64,000 nucleotides of DNA from the NCBI GenBank assembly GCA_027486255.1, contig JAIXPL010000001.1:24643-88642 (forward strand), given 5' to 3'. Of the stretch, positions 1 to 9,130 are shown in pieces. Position 1 is the stretch's first letter; each line of letters starts with the position of its first letter. The position numbers and the translations under genes were made by a program. Under the pieces are notes generated by a model, which was not told the DNA's origin, made no database searches, and saw only the letters and a program-made list of their open reading frames with translations. Origin of the DNA: Comamonadaceae bacterium (lineage in GTDB: Bacteria > Pseudomonadota > Gammaproteobacteria > Burkholderiales > Burkholderiaceae_C).

Positions 1-1
1 G

Positions 2-109
2 GTCTCCACAAGCACGCCCACCGGCGCATCCATGGATCTGCCGCCGGGTGCAAGCTTCGATCCGGATCCGCAGACCAGCTTGCAAGCCAGCCCCGAGGCC
101 AAGCCATGA
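2..109 (+). CDS. 3' end of an upstream gene, probably RNA pyrophosphohydrolase
   Basis: The second reading frame is open from the window edge to a TGA at 107-109 and ends in LPPGASFDPDPQ followed by a short acidic tail. Burkholderiales RppH proteins often have such a Pro/Asp-rich tail, and rppH commonly precedes the CNP1-like gene near proB. The stop overlaps the next ATG (106-108) as ATGA, which suggests translational coupling. No Nudix motif is inside the window, so the identity rests on context and the tail only. Confidence 0.5.
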   Translation, partial: VSTSTPTGASMDLPPGASFDPDPQTSLQASPEAKP

Positions 110-609
110 GCATGTCTCGGGCCCTGCTCATCGTGCTGGCTTGTACCGTGATCACCGGTGCCCGGGCCCAGTCCGGGTGGCTGGACGATGGCGCCTGGAA
201 AGAAGGCGAGGTGCCCGCACCGCCGGCTTTCAGTATGGACAGGCTGATTCGCTTTGAGGTCAACCCCAACTCGCCTCTGGTGTATGCGGTGGACCCGCAG
301 ACCATCAGCATCTCTGCGGCCGACCGGGTGTTGCGCTACGTGGTGGTGGCCCGCAGTCCTTCGGGTGGCCGCAATGTGTTCTATGAGGGGCTTCGCTGTG
401 CCACCGCCGAGGTCAAGACCTACGCACGCCACACGGGCGAGGCCTGGGTCATGATGGCCGAGCCCCAGTGGGCGCCCATGGCATCCCGCCCTTCTCGCCA
501 CGCCTTGATGTTCGCGCGCCAGGGTGCCTGCGATAACGCAGGCACGCCTTCTCAGCCTGCCGATGTGGTGCGGGCTCTGCGGCAGTCTGCGGGCTCGGGG
601 AATCGCTGA
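106..609 (+). CDS. CNP1-like family secreted protein
   Basis: A 167-residue protein with an N-terminal signal peptide (hydrophobic LLIVLACTVI, cleavage near ARAQ). The mature part resembles the CNP1-like family of betaproteobacteria: a WLDDGAWKEGE start, a central FEVNPNSPLVYAVDP stretch and a conserved NVFYEGLRC segment. It is likely periplasmic; no enzymatic function is established for the family. It starts by a 4-bp overlap with the preceding open frame and converges on proB, whose stop is 6 bp away. It has a single Cys in each of the YEGLRC and QGACD motifs, which could pair. Confidence 0.75.
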   Translation: MSMSRALLIVLACTVITGARAQSGWLDDGAWKEGEVPAPPAFSMDRLIRFEVNPNSPLVYAVDPQTISISAADRVLRYVVVARSPSGGRNVFYEGLRCATAEVKTYARHTGEAWVMMAEPQWAPMASRPSRHALMFARQGACDNAGTPSQPADVVRALRQSAGSGNR

Positions 610-615
610 GCCGCT

Positions 616-1752
616 TCAGCGCGAGATGACCAGGTTGGTGCGATGCACCATCTCTGGCTCGCCCGTGTACCCCAGCAGCTTTTCAAATTCGCCGGATGCC
701 TTGCGGCAGATCAGACGGGCTTCAGCGCTGGAATAGTTGGCCAGGCCGCGGGCGATCTCCTGCCCGCTGGGGTCGCGCACGGCGATCACATCGCCCCGGG
801 CAAAGTCTCCTTGTACAGCGGTCATGCCGATGGGCAGCAGGCTTTTGCCCTCGTCGCGCAGCTTCGCTGCGGCGCCCTCATCCACCAGCACCGATCCGCG
901 AAGCTGCAGGTGGTCGGCCATCCACTGCTTGCGGGCTTGGTTCTTCTGGGTTTGTGCAATCAGGGCCGTGCCCAGGCCCTCGCCTGAGGCCAGGCGCAGC
1001 AGGGCGTCGGGTTCACGCCCCCAGGCGATAACCGTCGAGGCCCCTGATCCAGCCGCCCGCTTGGCCGCCAGGATCTTGGTGATCATGCCGCCTTTGCCGA
1101 TGCTCGAGCCCGCACCACCGGCCATCGTTTCCAGAGCCGGGTCCCCGGCCTGGGCCTCGTGCACGAAGGTCGCCGTCGGATCCTTGCGGGGATCAGCGGT
1201 ATAGAGGCCCTTCTGGTCGGTGAGGATGATCAGCAGGTCGGCTTCGACCAGGTTGGCCACCAGGGCGCCCAAGGTGTCGTTGTCGCCGAACTTGATTTCG
1301 TCGGTGACCACGGTGTCGTTCTCGTTGATCACAGGCACCACCCCCAGCTGCAGCAGGGTCAGCAGGGTGGAGCGGGCGTTGAGGTAGCGTTCGCGGTCAG
1401 CCAGATCCGCATGCGTGAGCAGCACCTGGGCGCTGCCCACGCCGAGCGCTCGCAGATTGCTTTCGTACACCTGCACCAGCCCCATCTGGCCCACGGCCGC
1501 CGCAGCCTGCAGTTCATGGATGGCGCTGGGGCGACTCATCCAGCCCAGGCGCTTCATGCCCTCGGCGATGGCGCCGCTGCTGACCATGATGACCTCATGC
1601 CCGCTGCGGCTGAGCTGGGCCAGCTGACGGCACCATTGGCCAATGGCCTCGGTATCCAGGCCGCGGCCTTCGTCGGTGACCAGGCTCGAGCCCACCTTGA
1701 CCACGATGCGCCTGGCCTGGCTCAGCACTTCGGAAGCAGTCCTGCTCTGCAT
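616..1752 (-). CDS. proB: Glutamate 5-kinase
   Basis: ProB phosphorylates L-glutamate on the gamma-carboxyl group, the first committed step of proline synthesis, in the cytoplasm. The 378 residues match the long form of the family: an amino-acid-kinase domain (about 1-265) with KVGSSLV near the start, the NENDTV and FGDNDTLGA substrate motifs and the GKGGMITK nucleotide segment, then a C-terminal PUA domain (about 285-370). It lies 44 bp downstream of obgE in the same direction, the usual rplU-rpmA-obgE-proB order. The long form is normally feedback-inhibited by proline, which is inferred here. Confidence 0.97.
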   Translation of the reverse strand: MQSRTASEVLSQARRIVVKVGSSLVTDEGRGLDTEAIGQWCRQLAQLSRSGHEVIMVSSGAIAEGMKRLGWMSRPSAIHELQAAAAVGQMGLVQVYESNLRALGVGSAQVLLTHADLADRERYLNARSTLLTLLQLGVVPVINENDTVVTDEIKFGDNDTLGALVANLVEADLLIILTDQKGLYTADPRKDPTATFVHEAQAGDPALETMAGGAGSSIGKGGMITKILAAKRAAGSGASTVIAWGREPDALLRLASGEGLGTALIAQTQKNQARKQWMADHLQLRGSVLVDEGAAAKLRDEGKSLLPIGMTAVQGDFARGDVIAVRDPSGQEIARGLANYSSAEARLICRKASGEFEKLLGYTGEPEMVHRTNLVISR

Positions 1753-1796
1753 GTCGTTCTTCTTGTCCTTGTCGGGGTACTCGGCCCCTGTGTTCC

Positions 1797-2870
1797 TCAG
1801 GCCTCGGCGTCCGGGGGCACAAAGCGCGGGTCGATTTCCTCGGGCGGCTGCTCGGCGACACGCACGCCCTGGATGAATTCGTAGGCGGCACGGATCAGGG
1901 GCTCGCAGCCTTCGCGGGTGAGGGCCGAAATCTCGAAGACCGGGCCCTTGAACTTGAAGCGCTTGACGAAGTCTTTCACCGTTTTGGCGCGCTGCTCGGC
2001 ATCGAGCATGTCCAGCTTGTTGAGCACCAGCCAGCGGGGCTTGCGGTAGAGCTCCTCGTCGTATTTCTTGAGCTCGGCCACGATGGCCTTGGCCTGGGTC
2101 ACTGGATCGATGTGCTCATCAAAGGGCGCCAGGTCCACCACGTGCAGCAGCAGCCGGGTGCGCTGCAGGTGGCGCAGGAAAAGGTGACCCAGGCCCGCAC
2201 CTTCCGATGCCCCTTCGATGAGACCAGGCAGGTCGGCGATCACAAAGCTCTGTTCTGGCCCGACGCGCACGACCCCCAGATTAGGGTGCAGCGTGGTGAA
2301 GGGGTAGTCGGCGATGCGCGGCCGGGCATTGGAGACCGCCGAGATCAGCGTGGACTTGCCCGCATTGGGCAGGCCCAGCAGGCCCACGTCGGCCAGCACC
2401 TTGAGCTCGAGCTTGAGGCTTTTGCGCTCGCCTGGCCAGCCGGGGGTCTTGGTGCGCGGCGCGCGGTTGGTCGAGCTCTTGAAGCGCATGTTGCCAAAGC
2501 CGCCGTCGCCGCCCTTGGCGATCATCACTTCCTCGCCGGGCACCAACAGCTCATAGAGCACCTCGCCGGTCTCGGCATCCGTCAGGATGGAACCCACCGG
2601 CATTTTCAGGAGGATGTCGTCGCCTTTGGCGCCGAACATATCGGAGCCCTTGCCGTGCTCACCGTTGCGCGCTTCATGGCGGCGCGAGTAGCGGTAGTCG
2701 ACCAGGGTGTTGAGGTTGGGGTCTGCCACCGCATAGATGTGGCCACCACGCCCACCATCGCCGCCATTGGGCCCACCGAATTCTTTGTACTTCTCATGGC
2801 GGAAGGAGACGCAGCCACTGCCGCCATCGCCAGCGGCGATGTCAATAAATGCTTCGTCAACGAATTTCAT
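1797..2870 (-). CDS. obgE: Obg family GTPase
   Basis: Ribosome-associated GTPase acting in large-subunit maturation and stress/cell-cycle control. The N-terminal Obg domain (about 1-158) is glycine-rich with repeated GGDGG motifs. The G domain follows with G1 GLPNAGKS, G3 DLPG and G4 NKLD. The 357 residues end in an acidic tail, the normal variable region. The ATG gives the canonical [11 protein letters not shown] start. It follows rpmA by about 150 bp, and a terminator-like hairpin (2970-2997) sits between, so obgE may be partly uncoupled from the ribosomal protein genes. Confidence 0.98.
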   Translation of the reverse strand: MKFVDEAFIDIAAGDGGSGCVSFRHEKYKEFGGPNGGDGGRGGHIYAVADPNLNTLVDYRYSRRHEARNGEHGKGSDMFGAKGDDILLKMPVGSILTDAETGEVLYELLVPGEEVMIAKGGDGGFGNMRFKSSTNRAPRTKTPGWPGERKSLKLELKVLADVGLLGLPNAGKSTLISAVSNARPRIADYPFTTLHPNLGVVRVGPEQSFVIADLPGLIEGASEGAGLGHLFLRHLQRTRLLLHVVDLAPFDEHIDPVTQAKAIVAELKKYDEELYRKPRWLVLNKLDMLDAEQRAKTVKDFVKRFKFKGPVFEISALTREGCEPLIRAAYEFIQGVRVAEQPPEEIDPRFVPPDAEA

Positions 2871-2969
2871 GGTGGGCGGTGGCTGCTGCAGCCGGTCGTT
2901 AGTTTACAAAAGGGTGTGCCGCGAAGGCCCTGCCGGCGCGACCTGCCCAGGCGTCTGGGGGGCAACAAC

Positions 2970-2997
2970 AAAAAAGCCCCGCGGACGGGGCTTTTTT
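2970..2997 (-). terminator. Hairpin terminator between rpmA and obgE
   Basis: AAAAGCCCC and GGGGCTTTT arms flank a short GCGGAC loop region. A run of T's follows on either strand, so it could act in both directions. Reading leftward it follows the rpmA stop by about 20 bp and may attenuate transcription into obgE-proB. Confidence 0.8.
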
Positions 2998-3017
2998 GCG
3001 GGTCGGTGTGAGCAGGC

Positions 3018-3275
3018 TCAGGCCGGGGTCACGCTGACCGTGTGCTTGTTCAGCTCGCCTTTGACCGCAAAAGACACCTGACCGTCCACCAGGGCGAACA
3101 GAGTGTGGTCCTTGCCGACGCCCACGTTGGTGCCCGCATGGAACTTGGTGCCACGCTGGCGCACGATGATGCTGCCGGCGCTGATGGCCTGACCGCCGAA
3201 CGCTTTCACGCCCAGCATCTTGGGCTTGGAATCTCGCCCGTTTCGCGTAGAGCCGCCGCCTTTTTTCTGTGCCAT
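3018..3275 (-). CDS. rpmA: 50S ribosomal protein L27
   Basis: An 85-residue basic protein of the large subunit, located near the peptidyl-transferase centre. It starts [16 protein letters not shown], the hallmark L27 N-terminus, and contains [15 protein letters not shown] and the [11 protein letters not shown] motif. It lies 24 bp downstream of rplU, the universal order. There is no Firmicutes-type N-terminal extension needing cleavage. Confidence 0.99.
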   Translation of the reverse strand: MAQKKGGGSTRNGRDSKPKMLGVKAFGGQAISAGSIIVRQRGTKFHAGTNVGVGKDHTLFALVDGQVSFAVKGELNKHTVSVTPA

Positions 3276-3299
3276 TTCCTAGACTCCTGGTGGGGCGGC

Positions 3300-3611
3300 T
3301 CAGCCGGCGATGGCGCCGATCTGCAGCTCGGTGTAGTTCTGGCGATGCCCTTGGCGCTTCTGGTAATGCTTGCGACGGCGCATCTTGAAGATGCGAACCT
3401 TGTCGTGCCTGCCCTGGGCCACCACCGTGGCTTTGACAGTTGCGCCGGACACCAAGGGCGTGCCAACCTTGATCTCGCTGCCGTTGCCGACAGCCAGAAC
3501 TTGGTCAATCACGATCTCTTGGCCTACGTCCGCAGCAATCTGTTCTACTTTAATTTCTTCGCCGGAAGCAACCTTGTATTGCTTGCCACCGGTTTTTATG
3601 ACCGCGTACAT
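3300..3611 (-). CDS. rplU: 50S ribosomal protein L21
   Basis: A 103-residue large-subunit protein that binds 23S rRNA. The start at 3611 gives [14 protein letters not shown], the family N-terminus; an upstream in-frame ATG at 3653 would add 14 residues never seen in L21. A GAGG ribosome-binding site precedes the chosen ATG. The basic [17 protein letters not shown] segment is typical. It heads the leftward rplU-rpmA-(obgE-proB) unit, divergent from ispB. Confidence 0.98.
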   Translation of the reverse strand: MYAVIKTGGKQYKVASGEEIKVEQIAADVGQEIVIDQVLAVGNGSEIKVGTPLVSGATVKATVVAQGRHDKVRIFKMRRRKHYQKRQGHRQNYTELQIGAIAG

Positions 3612-3664
3612 GTAAGACCTCTCAAATGGGGGCTTCCGAGGACCCATTTCCACGGAAGCTTTCC

Positions 3665-3670
3665 ATTATA
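3665..3670 (-). promoter_or_regulatory. -10 element of a candidate rplU promoter
   Basis: On the minus strand this reads TATAAT, about 50 bp upstream of the rplU start. No good -35 match is visible at the expected distance, so only the -10 is supported. Confidence 0.5.
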
Positions 3671-3744
3671 GCCCGGCCAAACCCGGGCCGTCCAGGCCGC
3701 CCACCGCCCGGCGCTTGGAACGGGGTGGCTCAGGGGCATCTCCC

Positions 3745-3750
3745 TATAAT
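3745..3750 (+). promoter_or_regulatory. -10 element of a candidate ispB promoter
   Basis: TATAAT in the context CCCTATAATCG, 30 bp before the ispB start. The -35 region is poor. A very similar CTATAATCG sits before fmdB (41614), suggesting a shared promoter style in this genome. Confidence 0.55.
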
Positions 3751-3779
3751 CGCCCAGCTTTTTTGCATTTGGACGCCTT

Positions 3780-4763
3780 TTGTCACACCAACCTTCCAGC
3801 ACGGCCGCCGCCCTGGCCCTTATCGCCCAGGACATGGCCGGCATGGATTCGGTCATTGAGCGGCGCCTGAGCTCGGATGTGCCGCTGGTGGGTCAGGTGT
3901 CCCGCTACATTGTGGCCGCCGGGGGCAAGCGGCTCAGGCCGGCTTTGCTGCTGCTGATGAGCGGCGCCCTGGGATGCACCAGCGAGCAGCGCTTGAATTT
4001 AGCGGCCGTGGTGGAGTTCATCCACACCGCCACCTTGCTCCATGATGACGTGGTCGATGAGTCCACCCTGCGTCGTGGCCGCGCCACGGCCAACGAGGCC
4101 TTTGGCAACCCCGCCAGTGTGCTGGTGGGCGATTTCCTGTACTCCCGCGCGTTCCAGATGATGGTGCAGGCCCAGAACATGCGCGTGATGGAGGTGCTGG
4201 CGGAGGCCACCAATGTCATCGCGGAAGGTGAGGTGCATCAGCTGATGAACATGCATGATGCCTCTCTCTCTGAGGAGGAGTACCTGCGCGTCATCCGCTC
4301 TAAGACGGCCAAGCTCTTCGAGGCCAGCGCACGCCTGGCAGCGATCCTGGCTCAGGCCAGCCCTGCGCTGGAAGCGGCCTGCGCGGATTACGGACAGGCC
4401 CTGGGGACCGCTTTTCAGGTCATCGACGATGTGCTGGACTACGACGGCGATGTGGCCGAGATGGGCAAGAACCTGGGCGACGACCTGCGCGAAGGCAAGG
4501 TGACCTTGCCACTCATCGTCGCCATGCAACGCGGTAGTTCTTCGCAACGGGCCCTGATCGAGCAGGCTGTTCAAGAAGGCGATTCAGCGCAGATGGGCCA
4601 GATTCTGGCCATCGTTCAGGAGACGGGTGCACTTGATCAGACGCGTTCGCGCGCGGCGCAGGAGGCCCAGCGAGCCATCGACGCTTTGTCGCTGCTGCCG
4701 CCTAGCTCTTACCGCGACGCGCTGCACAGCCTGGCGGCCCAACTCTTGGATCGCCGCGCCTGA
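3780..4763 (+). CDS. ispB: Octaprenyl diphosphate synthase
   Basis: Trans-prenyltransferase that elongates farnesyl diphosphate with IPP to make the ubiquinone side chain. The 327 residues include the first Asp-rich motif LLHDDVVDESTLRRG and the second, VIDDVLDYDGD, the GGKRLRP IPP-binding segment near residue 43 and a conserved GNPASVLVGDFLYSRAF. The best start is a TTG at 3780, which gives MSHQPSSTAAALALIAQDM; the next ATG (3834) would remove a conserved N-terminal helix. It is divergent from rplU, the normal betaproteobacterial arrangement. C8 is the usual chain length in this group (inference). Confidence 0.95.
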   Translation: MSHQPSSTAAALALIAQDMAGMDSVIERRLSSDVPLVGQVSRYIVAAGGKRLRPALLLLMSGALGCTSEQRLNLAAVVEFIHTATLLHDDVVDESTLRRGRATANEAFGNPASVLVGDFLYSRAFQMMVQAQNMRVMEVLAEATNVIAEGEVHQLMNMHDASLSEEEYLRVIRSKTAKLFEASARLAAILAQASPALEAACADYGQALGTAFQVIDDVLDYDGDVAEMGKNLGDDLREGKVTLPLIVAMQRGSSSQRALIEQAVQEGDSAQMGQILAIVQETGALDQTRSRAAQEAQRAIDALSLLPPSSYRDALHSLAAQLLDRRA

Positions 4764-4797
4764 GCACGCTTCTTCCAGGCCCGCGGCCTGGATCGAT

Positions 4798-6642
4798 TTA
4801 CACCTGAAAGCGTTCGACCTCGCGGCGTGTGGCGTCAGCGATGTTCGACAGCCCCTGGATGGTGGCCGTGATTTCCTCTGACGCCGCTGCGTTGCTGCGC
4901 GCAATGTTGTCGACGTTGGACAGGTTCACGTTGATTTCCTCCATCGCCGTGCTCTGCTGCTCCAGGGCTGCCGCAATCCGCCTGAGCATGTTGTCGGTCT
5001 CCTGGGCGTCCAGTTCGATCGAGGTCATTTCCTGGTTCACCTGCGTCACCGTCGTCACTGCCCGGTGCGCCTCATCCACGGCCTGGTTCACCAGGGCGGC
5101 GATTTCCTGGGAGCTTTCTGCGCTGTTGAGCGCCAGCTTGCCCACTTCGTCGGCCACCACCGCGAAGCCCTTGCCGTGCTCGCCCGCGCGGGCAGCCTCG
5201 ATGGCGGCGTTGAGCGCCAGCAGGTTGGTCTTGTTGGCGATCTTCTCAATCACTTCGGTGATCCGGCTGATTTTTTCGGAGTTGTGGGCGATGCTGGTGA
5301 CCACCTGCACCATCTCGTCCATCCGGCGCATGCTGGCCCGCACCGACTCGAAGGACTGGCGTGAGCGCTGGCTGGCCGTTTCCGTGCTGCGCGAGACCTC
5401 GGTCACCGAGCTCACGGTCTGGCGCACAGCCATAGACACCTGGCTGATGGCATGTGTCTGGTTCTGCGCGCCGTCCGCGATCTGCCCAATCGCCTGACTG
5501 GTCTGGCTCGATGCGGCGGCCACCTGCAGGGTGTTCTGGCTGATCACATGCAACGCCTGCCCCAGCGATTCAAGGGAGGTATTCATGTTCACTTTCAGTG
5601 CTTCCAGGTCCCCGCGGGCGGCCACGCTCATGCGTTCGGCCAGCTTGCCCTGGGCCACTGCCGACATGACATGGCTGACATCGCTGAAGAAGGCCTGCTG
5701 CGCCTCAATGCTTTGGTTGACGTGGTCCTTCAGCGCCTGCAGATCGCCGGTGGCCTGCGCCGTCACACGCTCATTGAACTGGCCCTGGGCAATGCCCCTC
5801 ATCACGCGCGTGATGTCCTGGAAGACCTGCTGTTGGGCTTCGATGCTCTGGTTGATCCCCAGCTTGAGCGTATTGAGGTCGCCGCGGGCCTCCACATTGA
5901 CCCGCCCTGTGAAGTTGCCTTGTGCCACGCCGTTCATCACATTGATGATGTCCTTGAGCGTGGAGTCCAGGGAGCGCTGCATCGTGATGATCTTTTGCAG
6001 CAGCGGCAGTTTCTGGTGGCTTTGGGCGCTTTCCCTGGCGGAGAAATCGCCTTCGCTGATGCGGCCGGCCACCTCCGCCACCAGGGCGGCTTCCACGGCT
6101 TCGCGTTTGAGGATGACGGCCATGAACACCAGCATGCCGGCCTCAAACACCACGTAGGCCGCATGGACCAGGATCAGCCCTGGATTCACTTGGCCGCTGA
6201 GCACATAAAACTCACCAGTGCCGGTGGCCTGCAGGATGCCGAAACCCACATGGTGCACAGCGATCAGGCCAGCGGCCACCACCACGGGGCGCCAGTCGCG
6301 GTAATACAGCAGGAAGGCCAGCAGGGCGAAGATGCCGAAGTGCATCTCAGTCATGCCCTGGTTTTGCTGAATCATCAGGGCCGAAGAGATCATGAGTGCA
6401 CAGGCGATGGCCGTGCGCGAGACCAGCGAGCCGGGTGCGGCGCGGTAGATCATCCAAGGCACTACAAAGGCGGGCAGGCCGACGGCCAGTGCGATGTCCC
6501 AGGTGTTCGTCGCCGCACCAATGCCCAGGCAGAGCAGGGCCAGGAAAGCCAGCGTGGTCAGCATCAAGCGGTCGGCCTTGGCTCGCTGGGGCTGCAGCAT
6601 GGCTTCGGTGTTCAGGGAGGCGTTCACGGTTAAGGTGCTCAT
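4798..6642 (-). CDS. Methyl-accepting chemotaxis protein with six membrane helices and several HAMP-like units
   Basis: A 614-residue chemoreceptor. It has six predicted membrane segments (about 27-43, 50-67, 78-92, 102-114, 120-140, 157-178) rather than the classic two plus a periplasmic domain. Four consecutive HAMP-like stretches follow (about 184-365), each with an AQGxFxxRVxxxARGDL-type pattern. The signalling hairpin tip is at about 468-495 ([19 protein letters not shown]). There is no C-terminal NWETF-like CheR-binding pentapeptide. The start at 6642 gives [11 protein letters not shown] and overlaps the stop of the small gene 6639-6836 as ATGA. The ligand is unknown; the membrane domain may itself sense membrane or energy state. 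Confidence 0.9.
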   Translation of the reverse strand: MSTLTVNASLNTEAMLQPQRAKADRLMLTTLAFLALLCLGIGAATNTWDIALAVGLPAFVVPWMIYRAAPGSLVSRTAIACALMISSALMIQQNQGMTEMHFGIFALLAFLLYYRDWRPVVVAAGLIAVHHVGFGILQATGTGEFYVLSGQVNPGLILVHAAYVVFEAGMLVFMAVILKREAVEAALVAEVAGRISEGDFSARESAQSHQKLPLLQKIITMQRSLDSTLKDIINVMNGVAQGNFTGRVNVEARGDLNTLKLGINQSIEAQQQVFQDITRVMRGIAQGQFNERVTAQATGDLQALKDHVNQSIEAQQAFFSDVSHVMSAVAQGKLAERMSVAARGDLEALKVNMNTSLESLGQALHVISQNTLQVAAASSQTSQAIGQIADGAQNQTHAISQVSMAVRQTVSSVTEVSRSTETASQRSRQSFESVRASMRRMDEMVQVVTSIAHNSEKISRITEVIEKIANKTNLLALNAAIEAARAGEHGKGFAVVADEVGKLALNSAESSQEIAALVNQAVDEAHRAVTTVTQVNQEMTSIELDAQETDNMLRRIAAALEQQSTAMEEINVNLSNVDNIARSNAAASEEITATIQGLSNIADATRREVERFQV

Positions 6643-6836
6643 GGTTGGAGGGCGCGGCAAATCATCTGGAATCTCAGTGGATCCGCCAGAAACCACCACA
6701 CCAGACACGCGGCGCTGTAGCCCAGCCACAGGCTCAGGCCGGCCCATGCCAGGCGTTTGCTGGTGGGGGTGTTGTTCAGGGGAGGGCGGGTCAGAGGTTC
6801 AATGGCGCAGCGCATGACGCTGACGATGGCATCCAC
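6639..6836 (-). CDS. Small single-pass membrane protein coupled to the chemoreceptor
   Basis: A 65-residue open frame with one strong hydrophobic segment (about residues 31-51, rich in Trp and Leu) and a short basic tail. Its TGA overlaps the ATG of the chemoreceptor gene by 4 bp, a coupling typical of real operon pairs. I do not recognise the family. It could alternatively be a leader whose translation positions ribosomes for the receptor, which has only a weak ribosome-binding site. A shorter start is possible at 6815. Confidence 0.45.
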   Translation of the reverse strand: MDAIVSVMRCAIEPLTRPPLNNTPTSKRLAWAGLSLWLGYSAACLVWWFLADPLRFQMICRALQP

Positions 6837-7018
6837 TGCGGCGCTGCAGTAGATCTCATCATATGTTGCAAAACGTTACTTTCCTGAAAGGATCGCGCTG
6901 GCGCCTTTGCAGGGTTTTTGCATGCGTTCAACAACAGAACCGGTGCGTCGTAAATGAAGCGGGGCCCCTGAGGGACCCTGCTAAAATATTCGGTTTTGGC
7001 GCCTACAGCGCGCCATAT

Positions 7019-7095
7019 CGGGGTGTAGCTTAGCCTGGTAGAGCGCTACGTTCGGGACGTAGAGGCCGGAGGTTCGAATCCTCTCACCCCGACCA
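7019..7095 (+). tRNA. tRNA-Pro (anticodon CGG)
   Basis: The 77 bases fold as a complete tRNA: acceptor arms CGGGGTG and CACCCCG, anticodon stem CTACG/CGTAG with loop TTCGGGA (anticodon CGG), a T arm containing GGTTCGAATCC and an encoded CCA end. It reads Pro codon CCG. Its 3' half (7047-7095) is the integration site of the element that follows. Its natural terminator has been displaced about 10.5 kb downstream. Confidence 0.97.
7047..7095 (+). repeat. Left attachment site (49-bp direct repeat, copy 1)
   Basis: Identical over 49 bp to 17594-17642. It covers the anticodon arm to the CCA end of tRNA-Pro. The bases on both sides differ between the copies (C against G on the left, A against G on the right), so 49 bp is the full identity. 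This is the classic footprint of a tyrosine recombinase using a tRNA 3' end. Confidence 0.95.
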
Positions 7096-7138
7096 AAATC
7101 ATCAATTAAATCAATAACTTGGCAAATTGGTTGCTCAA

Positions 7139-7170
7139 ATTTGTAGTTTAGTTTAAGCTAAACTACAAAT
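7139..7170. repeat. 13-bp inverted repeat between tRNA-Pro and the integrase gene
   Basis: Arms 7139-7151 and 7158-7170 are perfect complements around a 6-nt centre. Each arm contains TAAACTACA (7159-7167; inverted at 7142-7150). The same 9-mer occurs twice just inside the right end of the element, so it may be an integrase arm-type site, an operator for the integrase gene, or both. Confidence 0.7.
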
Positions 7171-7261
7171 GCTTGATTCACCCAATTTCGATTCTTTGGT
7201 TTCGAAAAAACACGTTGTAGAGCGTATCTGCAGCGTGTTTTTTTCTTTTGGTGTTGCATAG

Positions 7262-8689
7262 ATGGCACGTGCAGCAGCAAAGAAGGCCGTTCTCAGCGTC
7301 GTACAAATAGACGGTGCTGTGACGAAGCATCGCACTTCTGCCCTCAACCTCACGCACGTTTCCAACTATCCGAAGAAGCTCGTCATCTATCAGCTTGCAG
7401 CGTCGCCCTTTTGGTGGGTTCGCTACTACGCTGATGGAAAAATCCTTCGTCGCAGCACAAGGGAGACCGACAAGCGGCGTGCCATTGAGTTCGCCAAAGA
7501 CTTCTACGACGAAGTCAATTTCAAGCAGCGACAAGGGCTGGTACTGAACAGCCGTGCTGACTTTGAGATGTGCGCCCAAGCTCTACTTGAACAGCAAGAC
7601 GCAAAGGTGCAGCGTGGCGAGATGTCGGCAATGATGCAGCAGAACGATAGGTATCGGCTGCACAAGGAAGTGCTGCCCTACTTCCGCAGCTACGACTTGA
7701 AGAGCATCGACTACTTCATCGTTGAGAAGTTCATCAACAAGCTCAGCGCCGACAAGCTCACAGCACCCACCATCAGCAACTATTTGGGGCTTGTCCGCAA
7801 GACGATGGGCTATGCACAGCGCAGGGGCTACATCGAAGTTGTGCCGCAGTTCCCAAAAGTCAAAAAGGTGGATGCGCCGCGCGGTTGGTTCAACACGAAG
7901 GAATACCGCAAGCTGTGGAATGCAGCACGCGAGCTCAGTGGCGAGACTTGGGAGATACGCAAGTTCGTCGATGACAACGGCAAAGAAGAAGTCTTCACAG
8001 CCAAACGCCAGCCATCAACCTACAAACCGCGTGCAGCAGCACAGAAGGCTTTGCAGCAGAAGGTAGCTTCGAGTCAACTGCTGCGCCGTGTGGTGATGAC
8101 AGAGGACTTGCGGAACCTCATTGTCTTTATGGCGAACAGCTTCATCCGTCCCACCGACATCAAGTGGATGCAGCACAAGCACATTGAGGTCATTGAGGGC
8201 GCTCACACCTATCTCCGTATGTCGCTGCCCACAAGCAAGAAGCACGACAAGCCCATTGTGTCGATGGCTGCTGCTGTGCATTACTACCGTCGGCAGAAGG
8301 CGCTGCATTGGAGCAACGACAAACGGAAGAACAAAGCAACAGCAGATGACTACGTGTTTCTGCCCTCGTATGGACGCACTTCTGCTGCGGACGCAAGGGA
8401 ACAGATTGAAAAGCGCAGGGGTGCCGCACTGACACAGCTACAGCGTCAGTTCAGTGTCGTGTTGGCGCACTGTGGGTTGGCGCAGGGGGCACGTGGGGAG
8501 GAGCGCAGCCTTTACAGCCTAAGACACACTTGCATAATGTATCGTTTGCTTTATGGCGAGGGTTTGGACTTGCTCACGCTCGCGCGTAACGCACGTACAT
8601 CGACTGAAATGATTGAGCGTTTCTATGCATCGCACTTAGAGGGTGAGATGAACATTGAGATGCTGCAGAGTCGAAGAGGAAAAAAATGA
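7262..8689 (+). CDS. int: Tyrosine recombinase (integrase) of the tRNA-Pro element
   Basis: A 475-residue site-specific integrase, adjacent to attL as expected for the enzyme that made it. The N-terminal part (about 40-90, WWVRYYADGKILRRSTRETD) resembles an arm-binding domain. A SAM-like core-binding domain follows at about 100-190. The catalytic domain shows R296 (FIRPTDIKW), Lys 326/327, R421-H422 in YSLRHT and the nucleophile Y455 in ERFYASH. The first His of HxxR is replaced by Tyr, common in this subgroup. An insertion of roughly 60 residues lies between the core-binding and catalytic parts (about 210-270). It overlaps the next gene by ATGA. Confidence 0.93.
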   Translation: MARAAAKKAVLSVVQIDGAVTKHRTSALNLTHVSNYPKKLVIYQLAASPFWWVRYYADGKILRRSTRETDKRRAIEFAKDFYDEVNFKQRQGLVLNSRADFEMCAQALLEQQDAKVQRGEMSAMMQQNDRYRLHKEVLPYFRSYDLKSIDYFIVEKFINKLSADKLTAPTISNYLGLVRKTMGYAQRRGYIEVVPQFPKVKKVDAPRGWFNTKEYRKLWNAARELSGETWEIRKFVDDNGKEEVFTAKRQPSTYKPRAAAQKALQQKVASSQLLRRVVMTEDLRNLIVFMANSFIRPTDIKWMQHKHIEVIEGAHTYLRMSLPTSKKHDKPIVSMAAAVHYYRRQKALHWSNDKRKNKATADDYVFLPSYGRTSAADAREQIEKRRGAALTQLQRQFSVVLAHCGLAQGARGEERSLYSLRHTCIMYRLLYGEGLDLLTLARNARTSTEMIERFYASHLEGEMNIEMLQSRRGKK

Positions 8690-9078
8690 ACAATCAATTT
8701 ATGAACATAATCTATCCTCAAATTGAGGATGAAGCATCAGCAAAGCGTGTTGCGAAATTTGGAGCATCTATTGCACTTGTAATTGCAGCGATTTCACTCG
8801 CTATGATTGGATTAAATATATTCGAAAAAGGCACAGACAATTCAATTGATATATTTTCCGCACTGATTGGCAACGTAGCGCCAATGCTAATAATCGCATT
8901 CTTTATAAACAAAATGTCGAGAGTGGCTGCAGTAATTGCGATTTTAATAACAGCTGCAGAGATGTATATAAAATTCACCGAGCAAGGAACCGTTGGATTA
9001 ACGCCGTTTTTTATTCTTGCATTCTACAATTCAGCAAGAGCAACATTTAAGTACAAAAATATAAAATCAAAAAATTAA
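8686..9078 (+). CDS. Small four-helix membrane protein, function unknown
   Basis: 130 residues with hydrophobic segments at about 25-45, 55-74, 79-95 and 104-115 and a Lys-rich C-terminus. The ATG overlaps the integrase stop by 4 bp, so the two are co-translated. Codon use is AT-rich compared with the integrase, hinting at a separate origin. I do not recognise the family. A terminator follows directly, so integrase plus this gene form a two-gene unit. Confidence 0.7.
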   Translation: MNNQFMNIIYPQIEDEASAKRVAKFGASIALVIAAISLAMIGLNIFEKGTDNSIDIFSALIGNVAPMLIIAFFINKMSRVAAVIAILITAAEMYIKFTEQGTVGLTPFFILAFYNSARATFKYKNIKSKN

Positions 9079-9104
9079 AAGCCCACTATTAGTGAGCTTT
9101 TTTT
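9077..9104. terminator. Bidirectional hairpin terminator
   Basis: Near-perfect 12-bp arms AAAAGCCCACTA / TAGTGAGCTTTT with one mismatch, and T-runs on both strands. It closes the rightward integrase unit and the leftward ATPase operon, whose last stop is at 9131. Confidence 0.8.
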
Positions 9105-9125
9105 AGTGTCGATTAAATTGACGCT
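9105..9125 (+). repeat. Dispersed element repeat, copy 1
   Basis: AGTGTCGATT-AAATT-GACGCT. It matches the core AGTGTCGATT(N5)GACGCT shared with the copies at 11868, 14887 and 17419. It sits in the gap between the terminator and the end of the ATPase gene. GTCGAT and ATTGAC form an imperfect dyad. Confidence 0.55.
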
Positions 9126-9130
9126 ACGAA

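Noticed and set aside
5452..6633. A 393-codon frame antisense to the chemoreceptor
   Set aside because: His-rich shadow composition, no ribosome-binding site, and fully inside a clear gene.
6837..7018. A flagellar-type (sigma-28) promoter for the chemoreceptor
   Set aside because: TAACGTTT is close to the first half of the consensus, but nothing like GCCGATAA follows at the right distance.
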